From positions 7,828,259 through 7,892,258 of the forward strand of contig OX442320.1 of assembly GCA_949358305.1 (NCBI GenBank): 64,000 nt of DNA. The letters are read 5' to 3'. A program made the translations under genes and the position numbers. This stretch comes from Strigamia acuminata (lineage: Eukaryota > Arthropoda > Chilopoda > Geophilomorpha > Linotaeniidae). How positions within the stretch are numbered: the first letter of the stretch is position 1; the number at the start of each line of letters is the position of its first letter. Under the pieces are notes generated by a model. That model had not been told where the DNA came from. It did not search any database and saw nothing but the letters and a program-made list of their open reading frames with translations. Positions 40,324 to 53,330 of the stretch are shown in pieces.

Positions 40324-41109
40324 CATGTATGGAGCAACGACGCTCACGGCAAGTAGTCTCAATTGAAATCCAGCAGTTGGAAAGCACCAGTGCCACGAGG
40401 AGTGGCATTTCTTTTCTTTAAGCAATTGAATTTGGATGGGGAAGTGAGTCGAGTGGCCGACGGAGGGACCACATGTCACGCATGCGCAAAGCGAACAAAA
40501 ATTCACTTTACACTACTGAATACACAAAAGGACATAAAAGGGATGACATGGGCGCGGAAAGCGATGATGCACCGACCCCATGCCCAGATGCAGATGCAAG
40601 TTTATGTCATTTTTTGGATAAAAAAAAAATAAAAATAAAAAAACAAAATGAAACGATATATATTTTTATATATATATATAAAAAAGAGAGGAGGAAAGAA
40701 ATCTATAAAAGTTTGCTCGGTGGAAGGAAAAGGAAAAACAAGTTGGTGGAAACGGAAAAATCAATTGGGTTAATCGGTTGTAAAGAGAAAGATTGAATAA
40801 TTAATGAGGTGTTTATTTAAATGGAGACATTAAAAATGTAGGATGAGATTTTTTCGAGTGTTTTTTTTTTTATTTCTATCGTTCGGGGGGAATTGCAAGT
40901 GGATTATGATGGATGGTTTTTGTTTTTGATATTTGGGGCAAACAATAAGGCGTGTAAGCCAGGTTTTGTCGTGTAAAGATTAATTTGTATTGTATGATTA
41001 ATCGCGGTGAAATTATTTATGGACGATGTGACTGCACTCGCGGAACAATGTTGTGCTTGTTTAATAAGTGCGGGGGAAGGAAGAAAGGTCAATAACAGAC
41101 GTGGTTTGT

Positions 41110-41138
41110 GTTACCTAGGTGATAATTGCCCAGGTAAC
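41110..41138 (+). promoter_or_regulatory. Second tandem pair of X-box-like motifs
   Basis: GTTACCTAGGTGAT (41110-41123) and ATTGCCCAGGTAAC (41125-41138) stand one base apart. Each has two recognisable half-sites with a 2-bp spacer and one terminal mismatch. Confidence 0.55.
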
Positions 41139-42346
41139 CAAGGAGACTGGTGTCTGGGTTTGGTGTTAAAGTGGTGTGGAATTTGCTGTCGTGCGATCCA
41201 CTCAAGAGCTTTATTGCCAGATGAGGGGTCTCGGTGGAAGTGAGGTGAGGTGGTGGGCATTCGAGTAAAGACCTGCGTTTTTAAGTGTGGTTTCCTTCCT
41301 TTTCTTACTCTTTCTTCTTTTTATTTTTTTAGTTGTGGAATTAGTTTGGGTTTTTGACGTTGGGGCAGGCGTGGACTGGTGATAATTCTCGAAATGATTT
41401 TGTCGTGTCGAATGGTAACAACAAGGGATGAAAAATTGTTGGCGATAAATAAGAAAAGCGAAGTAATTTGAGTGATTCAAGCTCGTTTATATCGTTGAAA
41501 TGTTTAAAATGGAAGCGGGTTTTTGGTATTTTTCGTTTTTTGTTGTTGTGTAGCGAATGATGGGCGAAAGGGTGTTAAATACGGGCTAGTGGGCAAATAA
41601 TGTTGATGTAGGTATTTTGCTGGAGGTTGATGTTGTTTTTGGCATTGATCACTGTTGGTAATGTGGAGTTGGCGGCGCCGAGGAGCATAATTCAAGCGGT
41701 CGGGGATGGAGATGAGGAATGGCGAGATTTATACACGCCGCTGAAGTATCTGTTTTGGTCGTGATCCAGGGGTCGGTTTTAATTATTCGTCTAAGTGTAG
41801 GCGAAGCAGGCGGCCTGCAGCGTCTCAGATAAACATCGCGACCATTTTGGCGCCATTAGGACGGCATTAGACGGGTCATGGCGTGAGACGCGGGTGAATT
41901 ATGGCGAGTGGGATGAGTCGTTGGTCCGTTGGCCGATGGAGGATTTGTGGTTTTCGGACGCTGGACACGAGAGGGGGAGATTGGGTGGTCGGGAATGGGG
42001 ATGGGGGATGCTGGAAGAGCGACTATTCTAGTGGATTTGCTTCCTCCCCATCTGGGTTTGAAGTGTCAGCTCGTTTCGGTGGCCGAGACTTAAATTTTCT
42101 CTCTTGTAAGTTGGAGTTAATTAAAAGTGTGATTGCTTTTGGCTTTAAGTGCACTTGAGTGTTTTAAAGCAAACGTGGTTGAGTTATTTAAATTTATACA
42201 CGAACGACTGGACATGAAAAAATTCTGGTTCGGTTGATGGCGTGAAAATTCACTTTACTCTTAATTTTATTAATTTAAAAAATAAAAAATTTAAAAAATA
42301 AAAATAGAAAAGTGTTTTATCGTCTGCATTAATTAATATTAATTAA

Positions 42347-42376
42347 TTTTTTCTTTTTTTTTCTTTTTAGGTAAGT
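42347..42376 (+). promoter_or_regulatory. Candidate recursive-splicing (ratchet) site
   Basis: An almost pure polypyrimidine tract (42347-42368) ends in CTTTTTAG, directly abutted by GTAAGTG. This juxtaposed 3' and 5' splice site is the ratchet motif known from long Drosophila introns. Use as an acceptor would remove 17,076 nt and regenerate a donor for the remaining 18,611 nt. A TTAATTAATATTAATTAATT-like region just upstream could supply a branch point. It is the only full-consensus ratchet motif I found on the plus strand. Confidence 0.7.
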
Positions 42377-42451
42377 GAATATTGGAAGATTTTTTTTTCT
42401 TTTATTATTCTCTTCTGCTGTCTTAAGGGGTTAGAGTGTTGGTTACGAAAG
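42371..42451 (+). other. Possible recursive exon downstream of the ratchet site
   Basis: The 81-nt segment between the ratchet junction and the donor-like GAAAG|GTAAGA (donor G at 42452) could be a recursive exon. Joined to the phase-1 upstream exon it would read Gly-Lys-stop at once, so inclusion would truncate the protein within RRM2. This is inference from splice-site sequence only. Confidence 0.4.
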
Positions 42452-45400
42452 GTAAGAAATGTGAATATTTTAATTCGATAAGGGATTTTTTTTTTGGTTG
42501 CTTTAATTACATCGAAAAAAACTGGGAGGTAAATTGGTGATTTCCAGGCTGTGGTTTTCTTGTTAGATTGTAATGGAAGAAAGAAAGACGCCATTTGCAA
42601 TTTTTTTTCTTCTTTTTTTCTTTCTTTTTTCATAGTATTTTTATGGTAAAAATCAACGGAGCCGATTTTTAACGCGATTTTACGCGCAATCGGACCGTTG
42701 AAAATGTGAATAGTTGGAGCGGATTGATTCATCTCGACGAGGTGAATCGAAGCGTTATAAGTTTCTCAAGATCTTAGGAATGGATTTGGAGTCATTTTGC
42801 ATAAAAATCGGTTAAAAACGTTTGAACAAATTGCAATGTTTTATTTTTTTTATTTTTTTAAATTAAAAAAAGACTGGGCAAATTTCTCTTGTTTTCAAGG
42901 ACAAATAATTATTATTTCGGTGTTAATTTGTATCGGTGTTACGGTTGTAAAGTGCAAGGAGTGTGTTTTAATATGCTGGTGAAAAGTTTCTTTTGTGCGG
43001 GGGAAAGATTTAGCCAACATGTTTTATAGAAATGGCAGACAGGAACGGTTGTTGGACGAACGCCAAAAGTTATTGGAGTTGTGTGCCATCATTATGATTT
43101 AATTATGAGACAAGACCTTGGGATGAATTTTGACAAGGGAGTGTCAGAAGAGGCCAGAATTAGAAGTTGAGGGAGGCGTAAAAGGGGACGAAAAAAGGTG
43201 GAAATTTGTTTGATTTGTGCGAGCATTTCGTGACAAATGTGAGAGATAAAAAGAAGAGAAAAAAAAATTGGGATGTTATGAAGAATGGAGGTGAATGCTA
43301 TTGGTTCTCTTTGAAGAAACAGATTACACGTGCATTAGAGCTCATCTTGTTATAAGTCGCATTTTGTCGATTTGAAATGGAGATATCGCTTGATGGATTT
43401 GTTTGTATGTGCCAGAAATAGTCGTTAATTTAATGTTGTAGTGTGGTTAGGATAGTGAAGAATGGAGATGGGTTTTTTATTTTTATTTATTTATTTTTTT
43501 AATGGTGAGTTGGGATTGAAACGTCGTGTATTGCAATTTGTTTGGGCGCTGACGTTAATGAGCGTTGGTATAATAACGTGCAAGTGAGCAGCTTTAGTCC
43601 TAATAACATTGGCTCGTAGCTGATGTTTCTCTCGGTTGTGTGTGTACGAATGCAATCAAGTATGATTATGGTGCCTGCAGCAGTGCTTGTCCCTCGCTCA
43701 GCGCCCTCTTTTCAGATGCAAATGTACTGGCTGGCTCTGTGTAAGGCGGGTCGTAGGTCATGATTATAATGTTAACTCTCTTGACAGCCGGCCTCCAATT
43801 CGGACTGATAGCTCGCTACGAAATTTCAAGTTGATATCAACGCGTGATGGAGTGGAAAGCGGCTCGCTCGCATAGTTTGCTTGATGACCACCTTGCGCAT
43901 AATTAATTGCGCCCGTTTTTAAGTGTCGCGAATAGTCTGTCGCATAATTTCAATTATCTGCTACAACTTGAATATTAACAACTTTAAATTTAATATATAC
44001 GAACCCGTCAGTTTCAAAAAGGAATTAGGAATTAAATTCAAGATATTTGTTTGTGGGGTTTTTGGTGTTTTTAGAAGACAAAACATGATTATTTCGTTGA
44101 GTTTTGACATTTTTGATTCCGTGGAAGCCATTTTGAATTTTGGTTGGTGCGTATAAACCACTGCAGAGAGCACTCTGATTGTGGTTTCTGTTTTTGCGGT
44201 TTTTGATGATGGTTTATGATTGTTTTTGTGGTCCATTCTGCTTATGGAAACGAGTATAAACGACTAAAACAGAAAGTTTGGATGCACGTATGTAATGATT
44301 GATAAATTCTAAATATTTTATATTAAAAAAGAAGTTGTGGTGAGCTGTCAAATCCTGTTGCATTTAAATGGAGTTGAATTGAAATTTTTTTTTTTGGCTT
44401 TGATCCAACCATTTCATTGCTGGCGTAAACAAGTCCCTTTTCCCGCGCTAATTCAATAGGCAGACAGTTCTTTACTCGGTTTTTGCCAAAGGAGTGTCTT
44501 TTAGTTTGAGTGTGTGTAGCAGATGGTTGTAATTTACAATTCGCTTCTCATTCTTTCATGGCAGATGATTTTTCCGAAAGATTTTCAAAGTGAAGATGAA
44601 ACCGAAAGAATAATTTGTTAGTTTGTTTTTATTCCGAGCCAAAGTTTTTATTGTTTTTGGCAAAGAAATTTTTTTTTCTTTCTTTTCTTTTTGAAGACGG
44701 GTGTGTCCGCGAAATGGCATTGTTACCTTTTGATGCGTTCACGTGATGCGGAGGAAGTTTTGCGTTGAAGTTTGAAGCAGGAAGTGAAACAGAAGTAGCT
44801 CATTTGACAATAAATGGATCAATTGGATGTAATGGAAGTGAAAATTGAAATGCCGGCTTTTAAATGCATGTTCTTGCAGTTGGGATTGAATTGGGGAACA
44901 ATTACAAGCAGAATGGTTTTTTTGAGGTGAAAAGGGACGGACGGATTTTTCGCCTAACTTGCACAGTTTTGTGCGATATTGTTGCGTTCAATCACGGTTT
45001 TGTTGCGACGGAGGTGCACATATGGTGTAATCACTGAGCCCTTTGTAAGAGCGCAGAAAAGAAGATGGCCGAGTGCCAAGAGTGTGACGCAGGAAACGAG
45101 TTGCATGAAAGGCAAAAGAGTTGCAACGGGATAGAATTTATTGGCAAGCGACGTTTTCAACCCATTGATCCCCATCTCGGCTCCTCGGTATTTGCTTTTG
45201 CTTTTCAATAAGACACGTCGTAAATTTGGCGGCCAAAAATTCTGAATGAGAGGAGGAGGAGGTAATTAATGGCATCTCAAGTGCACGTGCAAATGGAAAA
45301 GTTGGGCAAACAAAATGATGTGCGGTTTGGTCATGCTGTTAAACTTAGATGCTATCTAGAATCAATTTGCTTTTTTATTTTTATTTTTATTTTTATTTTT

Positions 45401-45493
45401 TTTTTTGGTTTAAAAATATATATAAATAAATAAATAAATAATAAAGTTTAATACTCAATACAGGATTGAGGGGATAGATTTTGCGGAATAGAT

Positions 45494-45552
45494 TTTATAA
45501 AATGTATTATAAAATGCATTCGGGTGAAACCCAATGTGTTTTTGAAGCATAG
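45494..45552. mobile_element. Fragment of MITE family A
   Basis: The sequence has AAATGTATTATAAAATGCAT and a terminal TTTTTGAAGCATA that matches the right end at 17557-17569. Only one end is present, so this is a truncated copy. Confidence 0.4.
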
Positions 45553-48500
45553 CTCGGGTTTAGCGTTAATTGACGATGGGGAAGTAATTTTGAAATGTGT
45601 TCGGAATGACGTTTTGACGGGTTTATTTTCGTGCTGGAAGTGAAAAAGAAAAAAAAGGAATTAAAGTTAAACTTTTCAATTGAGTTGATTTAACTCATTT
45701 TCTCTTTATTGGTTCTTTTTTCGTTGGAGTTTATTTTTTGCGGTGGTTTGTTTTTAGGGAAGGGGGAAATTGGAAAACGTGAAAATTTTTCTCGTGCTTA
45801 CTCTGAACAGGGGAGACGGATCAAGACAGTAAATTCTATTCTACACGACATGGTTTGCATTTAAATTAAAACCTTTTAAGCAATTAGTCACCCATCTTCT
45901 TGTGGCTTGTCGCTTTCTCTCTGCTTTTGCATCTTTCCGTCGCCAAGCGGAGGCAAAGCGATTTTTGAAGAGTTTTCACTCGAAAAAGCACAAATTCGCC
46001 TCTCGATTAAAGTTTATCATTTATTTAAATGTTTTTTTGCCGACCTACTCGAAGGAATGTGGTTTGCTTCGTTTTCTGCGTCTTTATCGCACGTTTGTCA
46101 CGTTTTAACACGAATTTATGATCGCTAATTAATTAATTTGAGTCAATTAATTTGTTTAACCGTGAGAACGTCGGGAAAAGAAACGTTTGGTTCATTTGAG
46201 TAATTTGAAATTACGTTGTGGCGACAGGGATGAGATTCGAAGGTTAATTAGTGTAAACTATTGCTTCGGAAAGTGTTAGGATGGTTTTAATCAGTTTGCG
46301 AGGTTATGGCCACTTTTTTTGAATCAATTAAGCGCCGAATTGGATGACGAGGTTCGGAATTCCCCGCGGAGTGTGGCGATCAGTTGGGTTGCATTAGTTT
46401 TATTCTTCTTCTCCGCAGAGACCTCTTTTAGGTGCGAATTAGTCTTTTAGGAGTTGGCCTTTAAAAATGAAGGGAATTTTATGTTAGTCCTTACGAGTTT
46501 GCGGCTTAGTGCTTTGTTAGGCCGCAAATGTTTCGTAATTTTCCGTTCGGTGGCTCGACTGTTGATTTATTGCTCGGATCTTAATAATTACGAGATTGAT
46601 GTCATTGTTGTACGTCATCTTTAATCCGAGGGATTTCGATGACAATTGGGTCGCTAGTATTTAGCACTCAGTTAATTGGCTAAGGATTTGATGTTTGTAA
46701 TGGCGGGTCTGCTGAGTGAGTGACAAATTACTGTGAGAAATTATTAACTCGTGGCTTCATTTCTCTTGTTTAGTTTTATGAAGAAATACGTTTTTTTTTT
46801 GGTTTTTTTTCGGGGCTGGTGGATAATAATCGAGTTTATTCTGGGAATTTCTTATTTTAATAATCGGTTTATTTGTAATGGATCTCTGTGATGGATAATG
46901 GGCGCCAGTCATAATTCAGTTAACTGCTGAGACCAATCATTGGGGTCGTGGAAACGATGCAGGTGGGATGGTAAATTAAGTTGCATGTCGCGAACAGCAA
47001 CCGGAGCTGATGTGATGACTTTAAAAGTGGAAATTGTGCGAGTCGGTGGAAAAAAGTCTCGGAATAAACAGTTATTGTAGTTTGTCACTAGATGTTGATG
47101 TTTGAATTAATTGTAATGACATTTTCTGGTTCTGTTGCAGTTTTATGGAGCTATAAAGTACTGCGGAAGGTTATGAGGTCGTGATTAGTATTTATTGGGT
47201 CGTTTGAATAAAGGGAAATGTATTTTTTTTTTCGTTTGTTTGTGTATTTTGAACCGAGTAAAGAGAGAGTAAAATTATGGTTGTTTTTGTGGCAAAGTGC
47301 ATCGGTGACGTTTAGTGCGTCTTTTTGGCCCGAAAAAGGGAAGAGTGGACGTTGGGAGTAGTTATCGTAAAGAAAGGGAGGAAAAGAGAATCGAACGTCA
47401 GGTTGCCATGTTTGTGTTGGGGTTTTTTTCTTTTTTTTTCTTAATTACTTTTTGAAGGGTCGTGCAAATATTTTTCGACATGGTTGTTTGGTTTAACCTG
47501 TTTTTGATTGACATTTTCACTCAATTCGAAAGGGGTTGCGAATGATATATATTTTTTTAAGTTATGAAATGTTTGTATTGGAACTAATTAAGCTCGTCTT
47601 ATTTTCTCTGCGTGTGGGAGGATTAATGATTTTTTTTTTTTTTCTATGATTTTTTTTTCTTTTCTTTTTTGATTTTCGTGTGGTTTGCTTGAACCTCGCT
47701 CGGGTGAATTTCCTATTTAATGAATTCCAAGTCAATAAATGAAAGAGAAAATGGAATGAGGTGATAAGTGAAATGGGAGAAAAGGGAAAGGGGCAATTTT
47801 TTTTATTTTTTTTCTTTTTCTTGAAGAAATACCAACTGTTATTGATATTAGAAGTATGAATTGAAAGAATTGCGTGGATTTTATATTAAAATAGTGAAAT
47901 TGCGGAAATTGTGGAATGGATGGGTTTTCCGGGTTGAAATTTATTTTATTTTTATTTATTTTCGTTTTTGATTTGTTCATGTTTTATGGAATTTATTATT
48001 ATTTTATATCCGTGCTACTTGTTCTCGTGCTTGGGTGATTTTTTTTTTTTTTTTTTTTTGCTGCGAATTCGTCCAAGCGAAGCTCACTTGATGACAAAAG
48101 TGATTTTGTCGATGTTTGGACGAAGCGTAACTTTTTCCTTTTATCAGAATGAGCGTTGTGTATTGGGAGCAGCAAACACGACGGATGGGGGAGCTTTTGC
48201 TTCCCTGCAAGCTTTTTTTCTTTTCGCTCAGCTTCTTTGCTCCCAAGACAAGGAAAAAATGCTTCGACACGAATTTTTTTATCGTGAATTTTTCTTAAAT
48301 TTTAAATGTGAAATTTTTTGGAAAAAAAATAAAAAGTGGGAAATGGTTGGTGGGGATAAAAATAAAAGTAAAAGTAAATTAAAGTAATTAGAAATTAAAT
48401 GGGTTAGGGTTGATTTTATTTAATTGACACATCAGACGCTGCTAATGGTTTGAGGATGTTGGTTTTGGCGGAAGGGAGCAAGAGCAGGCGTGTGAAGTCG

Positions 48501-51500
48501 GTGCATAATTTATGTGCGCGCGCCAAGTTCATTTAGTGCGATCGTCAAAGCTGTTTAAAAGCGCATTATGCGAGGGCGATCGACCGTTAAGATGACCAAT
48601 AAGTTACACCTGCTGACCAATTCTCTCGTTTAATAATGGATGCGCATTCCCATTGTTTCAATCTGCAACGAGCGTCTTTATTCCGTTTCGAAAATGAACT
48701 CAACGATTATCTATTTATTATTATTTCTTTTTTTTTTTTTATCGCGCGAGGGATAAGTAATAATCTGCTTGGCACGAGCTTTTTTCGTGGCTCATTAACT
48801 TTGTGTCGTTTTGAGGAGTTAGGCGAATGGGTGTGTAGTGGGTAAACAAAATTCTAAGTTAAAAGTGCCCGGGAAGTTGGTGCCAAGTTAAGTTTGGGTG
48901 GAAAAAAAGTCAAAAACAGTCGGATTTTGGAAATATCTGCTTACTTGGCTTTTCGTTTGATGTTTTTGTTAAATATTTTTATCTGGTGTTGAGATTTTTG
49001 ATGTTTTGACGTAAAAAGGCAGTTAAGTTTGCGTATAATTATCGAGATGTTTGTTGTGTTGGGCCTGGCGTTGGGAATTTAATTGTTTGAAGCAAAGCAG
49101 TGGAAATTTATGGAATTTAATGTTTCAACTAACAACTCTTGTAACTTTATCTGCGAGCGTGTAATTTTATCTACGTTTTTTTTATTTATTTTTGTGTAGA
49201 GAGCAGAGTTGGGAGAAGGAGAGGAGGGAAGGGGGTGTTAGTTGTTGTCGTAAACTGCCATTATTCGAGTCTAGTTTGTGCCTGTGAGTGGTGGGTTGGG
49301 GAGGAGGACGGGGAATGTCAGGGTGGTTGTGGGTGTGGGGGTGATTCAAATTACCTTCGTATTTCAGTGCACAATGGCACGCGCAAAACGACAGCGCTCT
49401 TTTCGCTGAAAGCTACAAGTTACGACTAATTAAAGAGAGCTGAGTGCATGGTTAGTCAAGTGGAATTTTCGCCACGTTTTTAATGTAATATTTTCATTTG
49501 AAACAATGTAGGCGAGGGGAGAAAGAGAGAGAAGAAAAAATTTAATTTTTAAAAAAAAAATAATTTTTTTTAGGTTTAGAAATTTATGAGTTTCCAAGGA
49601 CGGGTCTTTTAATTTGGTGTTTGATTTAAGATGAAGGAATTTTTATTATGTTTTTATTTTTTTATTTATGTTTATCATGGAGTGAAATTTGGTTCTTTGT
49701 GAAAGGATGGAAAAAGTTTTAATGGCGGGTTTTCATCAGTTTGTTGTAAGTAGCCCCGAACTGTTTAATAACACAAGTTTTACGAGTAAAAATTGCAAAT
49801 GTGATGACTGAGCAAACCCCGGGAGTTTTGTGGGCCAAATTTATGAATATTATAAATTAAACGCAGGCAAGAGTGTCGCGAGAGAACCACGTGATCGTGT
49901 TGTCGATCCTCGAATTTCCATAGGAATGCATAAGTAGTGTACGAACGAGTATTGTCGTTGTGGAAATGAATTTAAAAAATTGCGACGATGGGTGAATTTA
50001 ATGCGGCAATCAGTCGGTGAGCAAATCATGCAGTGCAGGCGGTGCACTAATTAAATGGTCATCGACTTTTAAACAGGCCTTTGCCCCCATTTTGCCCGCG
50101 ATTTGGCCATCTCCGGCGCCGCTGCTGGGCCGTCTTGGCTCGTCGCCGGTGATTTGGGCAATGCTCATGAAATTATAATATTAGCAATTAATTTTGATGA
50201 GTCGCTCGTAAATAAAGGGCTAGTGGTAGGAGGCAAGCAAATGGGCAGAATTTTGTGGACGAGGGGGTTAAACAGGTGCATTGCATCTCGGTATGTGCAG
50301 CACGTGTTAAGAAGCTGTTAGCGTTGATTCTCGAAAGAGGGTTTTAATGTCCATCAACGTTTGTGAAATGTAGGAGCCGTTTCAGACATGTAATTTGACC
50401 TCGCAGCGGGAGATTTCATCCTTTCCTGACGGGGTTTGGTCAACACTATGGCGAGTGAGTGTTAGTTGGCCCGGGAATTGGATTTAAAGGTGTCTTTGTA
50501 AGTGCTGTTGAAATGTGATTTATGGCGGGGGACACAAGACTGGCGCTGTTTGCAGCATGCGACGTGCAGAGTTATGGCAATGAAAGGGGCAAGTCGTTTA
50601 ATGATAATTTTCACGGCGAAGGAATTTTGCTCAAGTAATACATCACAATTTGCAATGACAATTTTAACGAAATTTTCGCTTCTTTCTTTCTCGTAATAAT
50701 TCTGTGTGCGGTGTTTTGGATTGATTGATAGATATCGCCATTTACCTTTTTCTTTCTTTTTTCGCTACATTTTTCTGATTTGGCGCTGTTGCTTTAGCGT
50801 TTGAGTGATGGGTGTTGCAAATGTCAAATTTGTCTAGCGCACCCAGATATTTCTTTGGGCTTCTTGTCTCCAATTGAATTTGCTCAGCCGCGTCGCACTT
50901 TGGATGTCGCCTGAGTTATTGCTGTAATTTGAAGTGATTTTGGATCTCAAGCACTGCACTTTGCGAAGTGATTCGTTTTTCCTCTCCTCTCTTCTCTTCG
51001 CTCTTTCTCTCTCTCATTCTTTCTCTCTCTCTCTGTCTCTCTTTCCTCTTTTTCTGTGCGCCGATTTTTGGCGTTTTGCGCAGGAGTGCGTAGACATGGA
51101 ATGAAAAAGCGGAGAAGTGGGATTGAGCTGACGGTTGGGGGGTGAAGGGGAATGATGATCAGTTCCGGAATGGGGGCGAAAAGGGGATAATCAGTAAGCG
51201 TGTTTTTTTTCTCCCGGATGTGCGTTTCTGAGTTTACGACTTTGAGAGAAAATAGATTGGAGCAATGAGGTTGTTAAAAGTAACAAGTTGCAATTGGGTC
51301 CGTGTGTTGATTGGTCAATAAAAAAAATTTAAAAGAAATGTCTTCATTTGTTATTTTTTATTGGAGATGAATTATTTCACGCCTCGCTTGCTTTTTATTT
51401 CTATTTTTATTTCGTTGCATTTTATTTTATTTTTTTTCTTTTTGTGCATTTTTCGCTTTTTTTTGTTTATTTGTGTCCACTATGCAGGAGTTTTTTTTTT

Positions 51501-51984
51501 TTTTTTTTTTTTTTAATAAACCACGTGACCAGCGAGTCTTTGCAGCTGCGTTCCCTTGGGTGCAGTATATTCAGGACTCAGTAATTTGGAACCCGTCCCC
51601 AGACGCGGCTTGAGTCTCAAGCGGGATGCTGTAAATCATGTGATGCTCGGGTTCAGTTGCCTTTTTCTTCCTTCTACCTGCCAGGTGCAATGAATTCCCA
51701 CCCATCCCCCCAGCTTTTTTATTTTTATTTTTATTTTTTATTTTATTCCTTTTAACTGCCATTTGTTTAATTCTATTAATAATAAATTTGAAAAAATAAA
51801 ACAATTAAAATGTTAGAAATACTTATTTTATGCATTTAATGCATTGTTAGTTGATGGGGTAAAAAAGATGCTAATTTGTTTTTAGTGATTGATGTGATTT
51901 ATTCGGGATGTCGCCCGAAATGTCTATTTATTTGCTAGTTGATTCGAGGTGATGGGTTGTAAGTCATTTTGTGATTCCGTGCAG

Positions 51985-52049
51985 CTCGTCCTTAATGGCC
52001 GTCACCAAATTCTCGGCTCGGGTCACGTATCCGAAAATGGTGGCAAAGT
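51985..52049 (+). other. Candidate cassette or poison exon
   Basis: A 65-nt GC-balanced block is bounded by TTCCGTGCAG and GT|GTAAGT. Spliced after the phase-1 exon it would reach TAA after three codons. The minus strand is also open through it (ending IKDELHGITK-stop), so it may instead be a chance frame. Confidence 0.25.
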
Positions 52050-52353
52050 GTAAGTAGCGCTGACTTTTAATCCTAGCTTCCTGCGGTGTCGAACAAACAA
52101 CGAGGACGCACTTTTGCTCCTTTTGTGTCCGAGCAAGGAGATTTGTTCTTTCTTTCTTCTTAGAACTAATACCATCGCTTTATGGGTCTTTCATCACTTC
52201 GTGTCGGGGACGAGGCCGGAAAGAGTGGGAAGGGAGCAAACTAACACGTCCAACTCGAAATGTTATTCCCCCCCCCCCCCACACCTCTTACCTTTTTATC
52301 TGAAGGGGCGGCTGCCCTCCACTCCACTAGACTCTAAAATCAAATTCATTTTC

Positions 52354-52386
52354 TATTTATTTATTTATTTATTTATTTATTTATTT
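52354..52386 (+). repeat. TTTA tetranucleotide repeat
   Basis: About eight TTTA units in tandem. Confidence 0.93.
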
Positions 52387-53316
52387 CAACTTTTATATTT
52401 TTTTTAATGGTATGGACGTGAAATTTGTTTCCCAGTATTCATCGCGCATTGGAAAAGTGTCATTATGGGTTTAGTCATCACCAACCCCCTATATAATAAT
52501 AATAATATCCCGGCAAGCCATTATCATTACCATTATCTTTGTGGGTGCAAATAAATCACGAGTCGAAAGTCTCGAGCTGCGTCAGACCTCATTAAAGCTG
52601 CCGTCTTGAAATTATTCTTCCTCCTTCCTTCCCCTTTAGATGAAATTTCCAATTTAATGCGTTTTTTTGTCTTTAGAATTTAATTATTGTTTATTTGTGT
52701 GTGTGTGTGTGTGTGCGGGTGATATTGGGGCATCGGAAGGGATGGTGTATAATCTGATTCTTTCTCATGGACGACGGATGTGCCGGCGTAATTGGGGAGG
52801 GACGCGACGCCCACCTACGTTGAAAGGTAAATCCCTCGGCTGTGGCTGGGGAAGCTGACAAAAGAAAGTAAGGAGAAAGGCGGAACACCAGCCGAGAGCC
52901 AATTATATGTGCGATTGAGGCATGTGGTGAAAAGGATTCTTTTCTCTGGCATTAAGATGATGATGTCGTCTTACTCTCTTATTATTCTTTTTCATTCTCT
53001 CTTGCTGGGCCTCGTTTCAACGCCATTATTGCTGCGTTTCGCACTAACTAGTTGCTACGGCGCTTCATGCTTCCAGTGGAGCGAGGTTCTGTCAATATGA
53101 TTATTTTAAATATTTTATTCTAAGTTTGGGAAAATATTTGGAGATTATTTATTTATTTATTTATAAAGGTTTTATTGATTATTTTATTTATTTGTAACAG
53201 TTTTGTAGAGCAAAGGTCGAAATGGGTTGGGGGGGATTGGATAAATTGGGGAAGGTTCGAGTAAACAAACTCGTGAAAAGTCGGGCAGGCGGGTCCAGGT
53301 GCCCATAACGTCATCA

Positions 53317-53330
53317 CCGCCATCTAGTGA
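53317..53330 (-). promoter_or_regulatory. CTCF-like motif (strong)
   Basis: On the minus strand this reads TCACTAGATGGCGG, close to the arthropod-type core CCACTAGATGGCGC. Confidence 0.6.
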
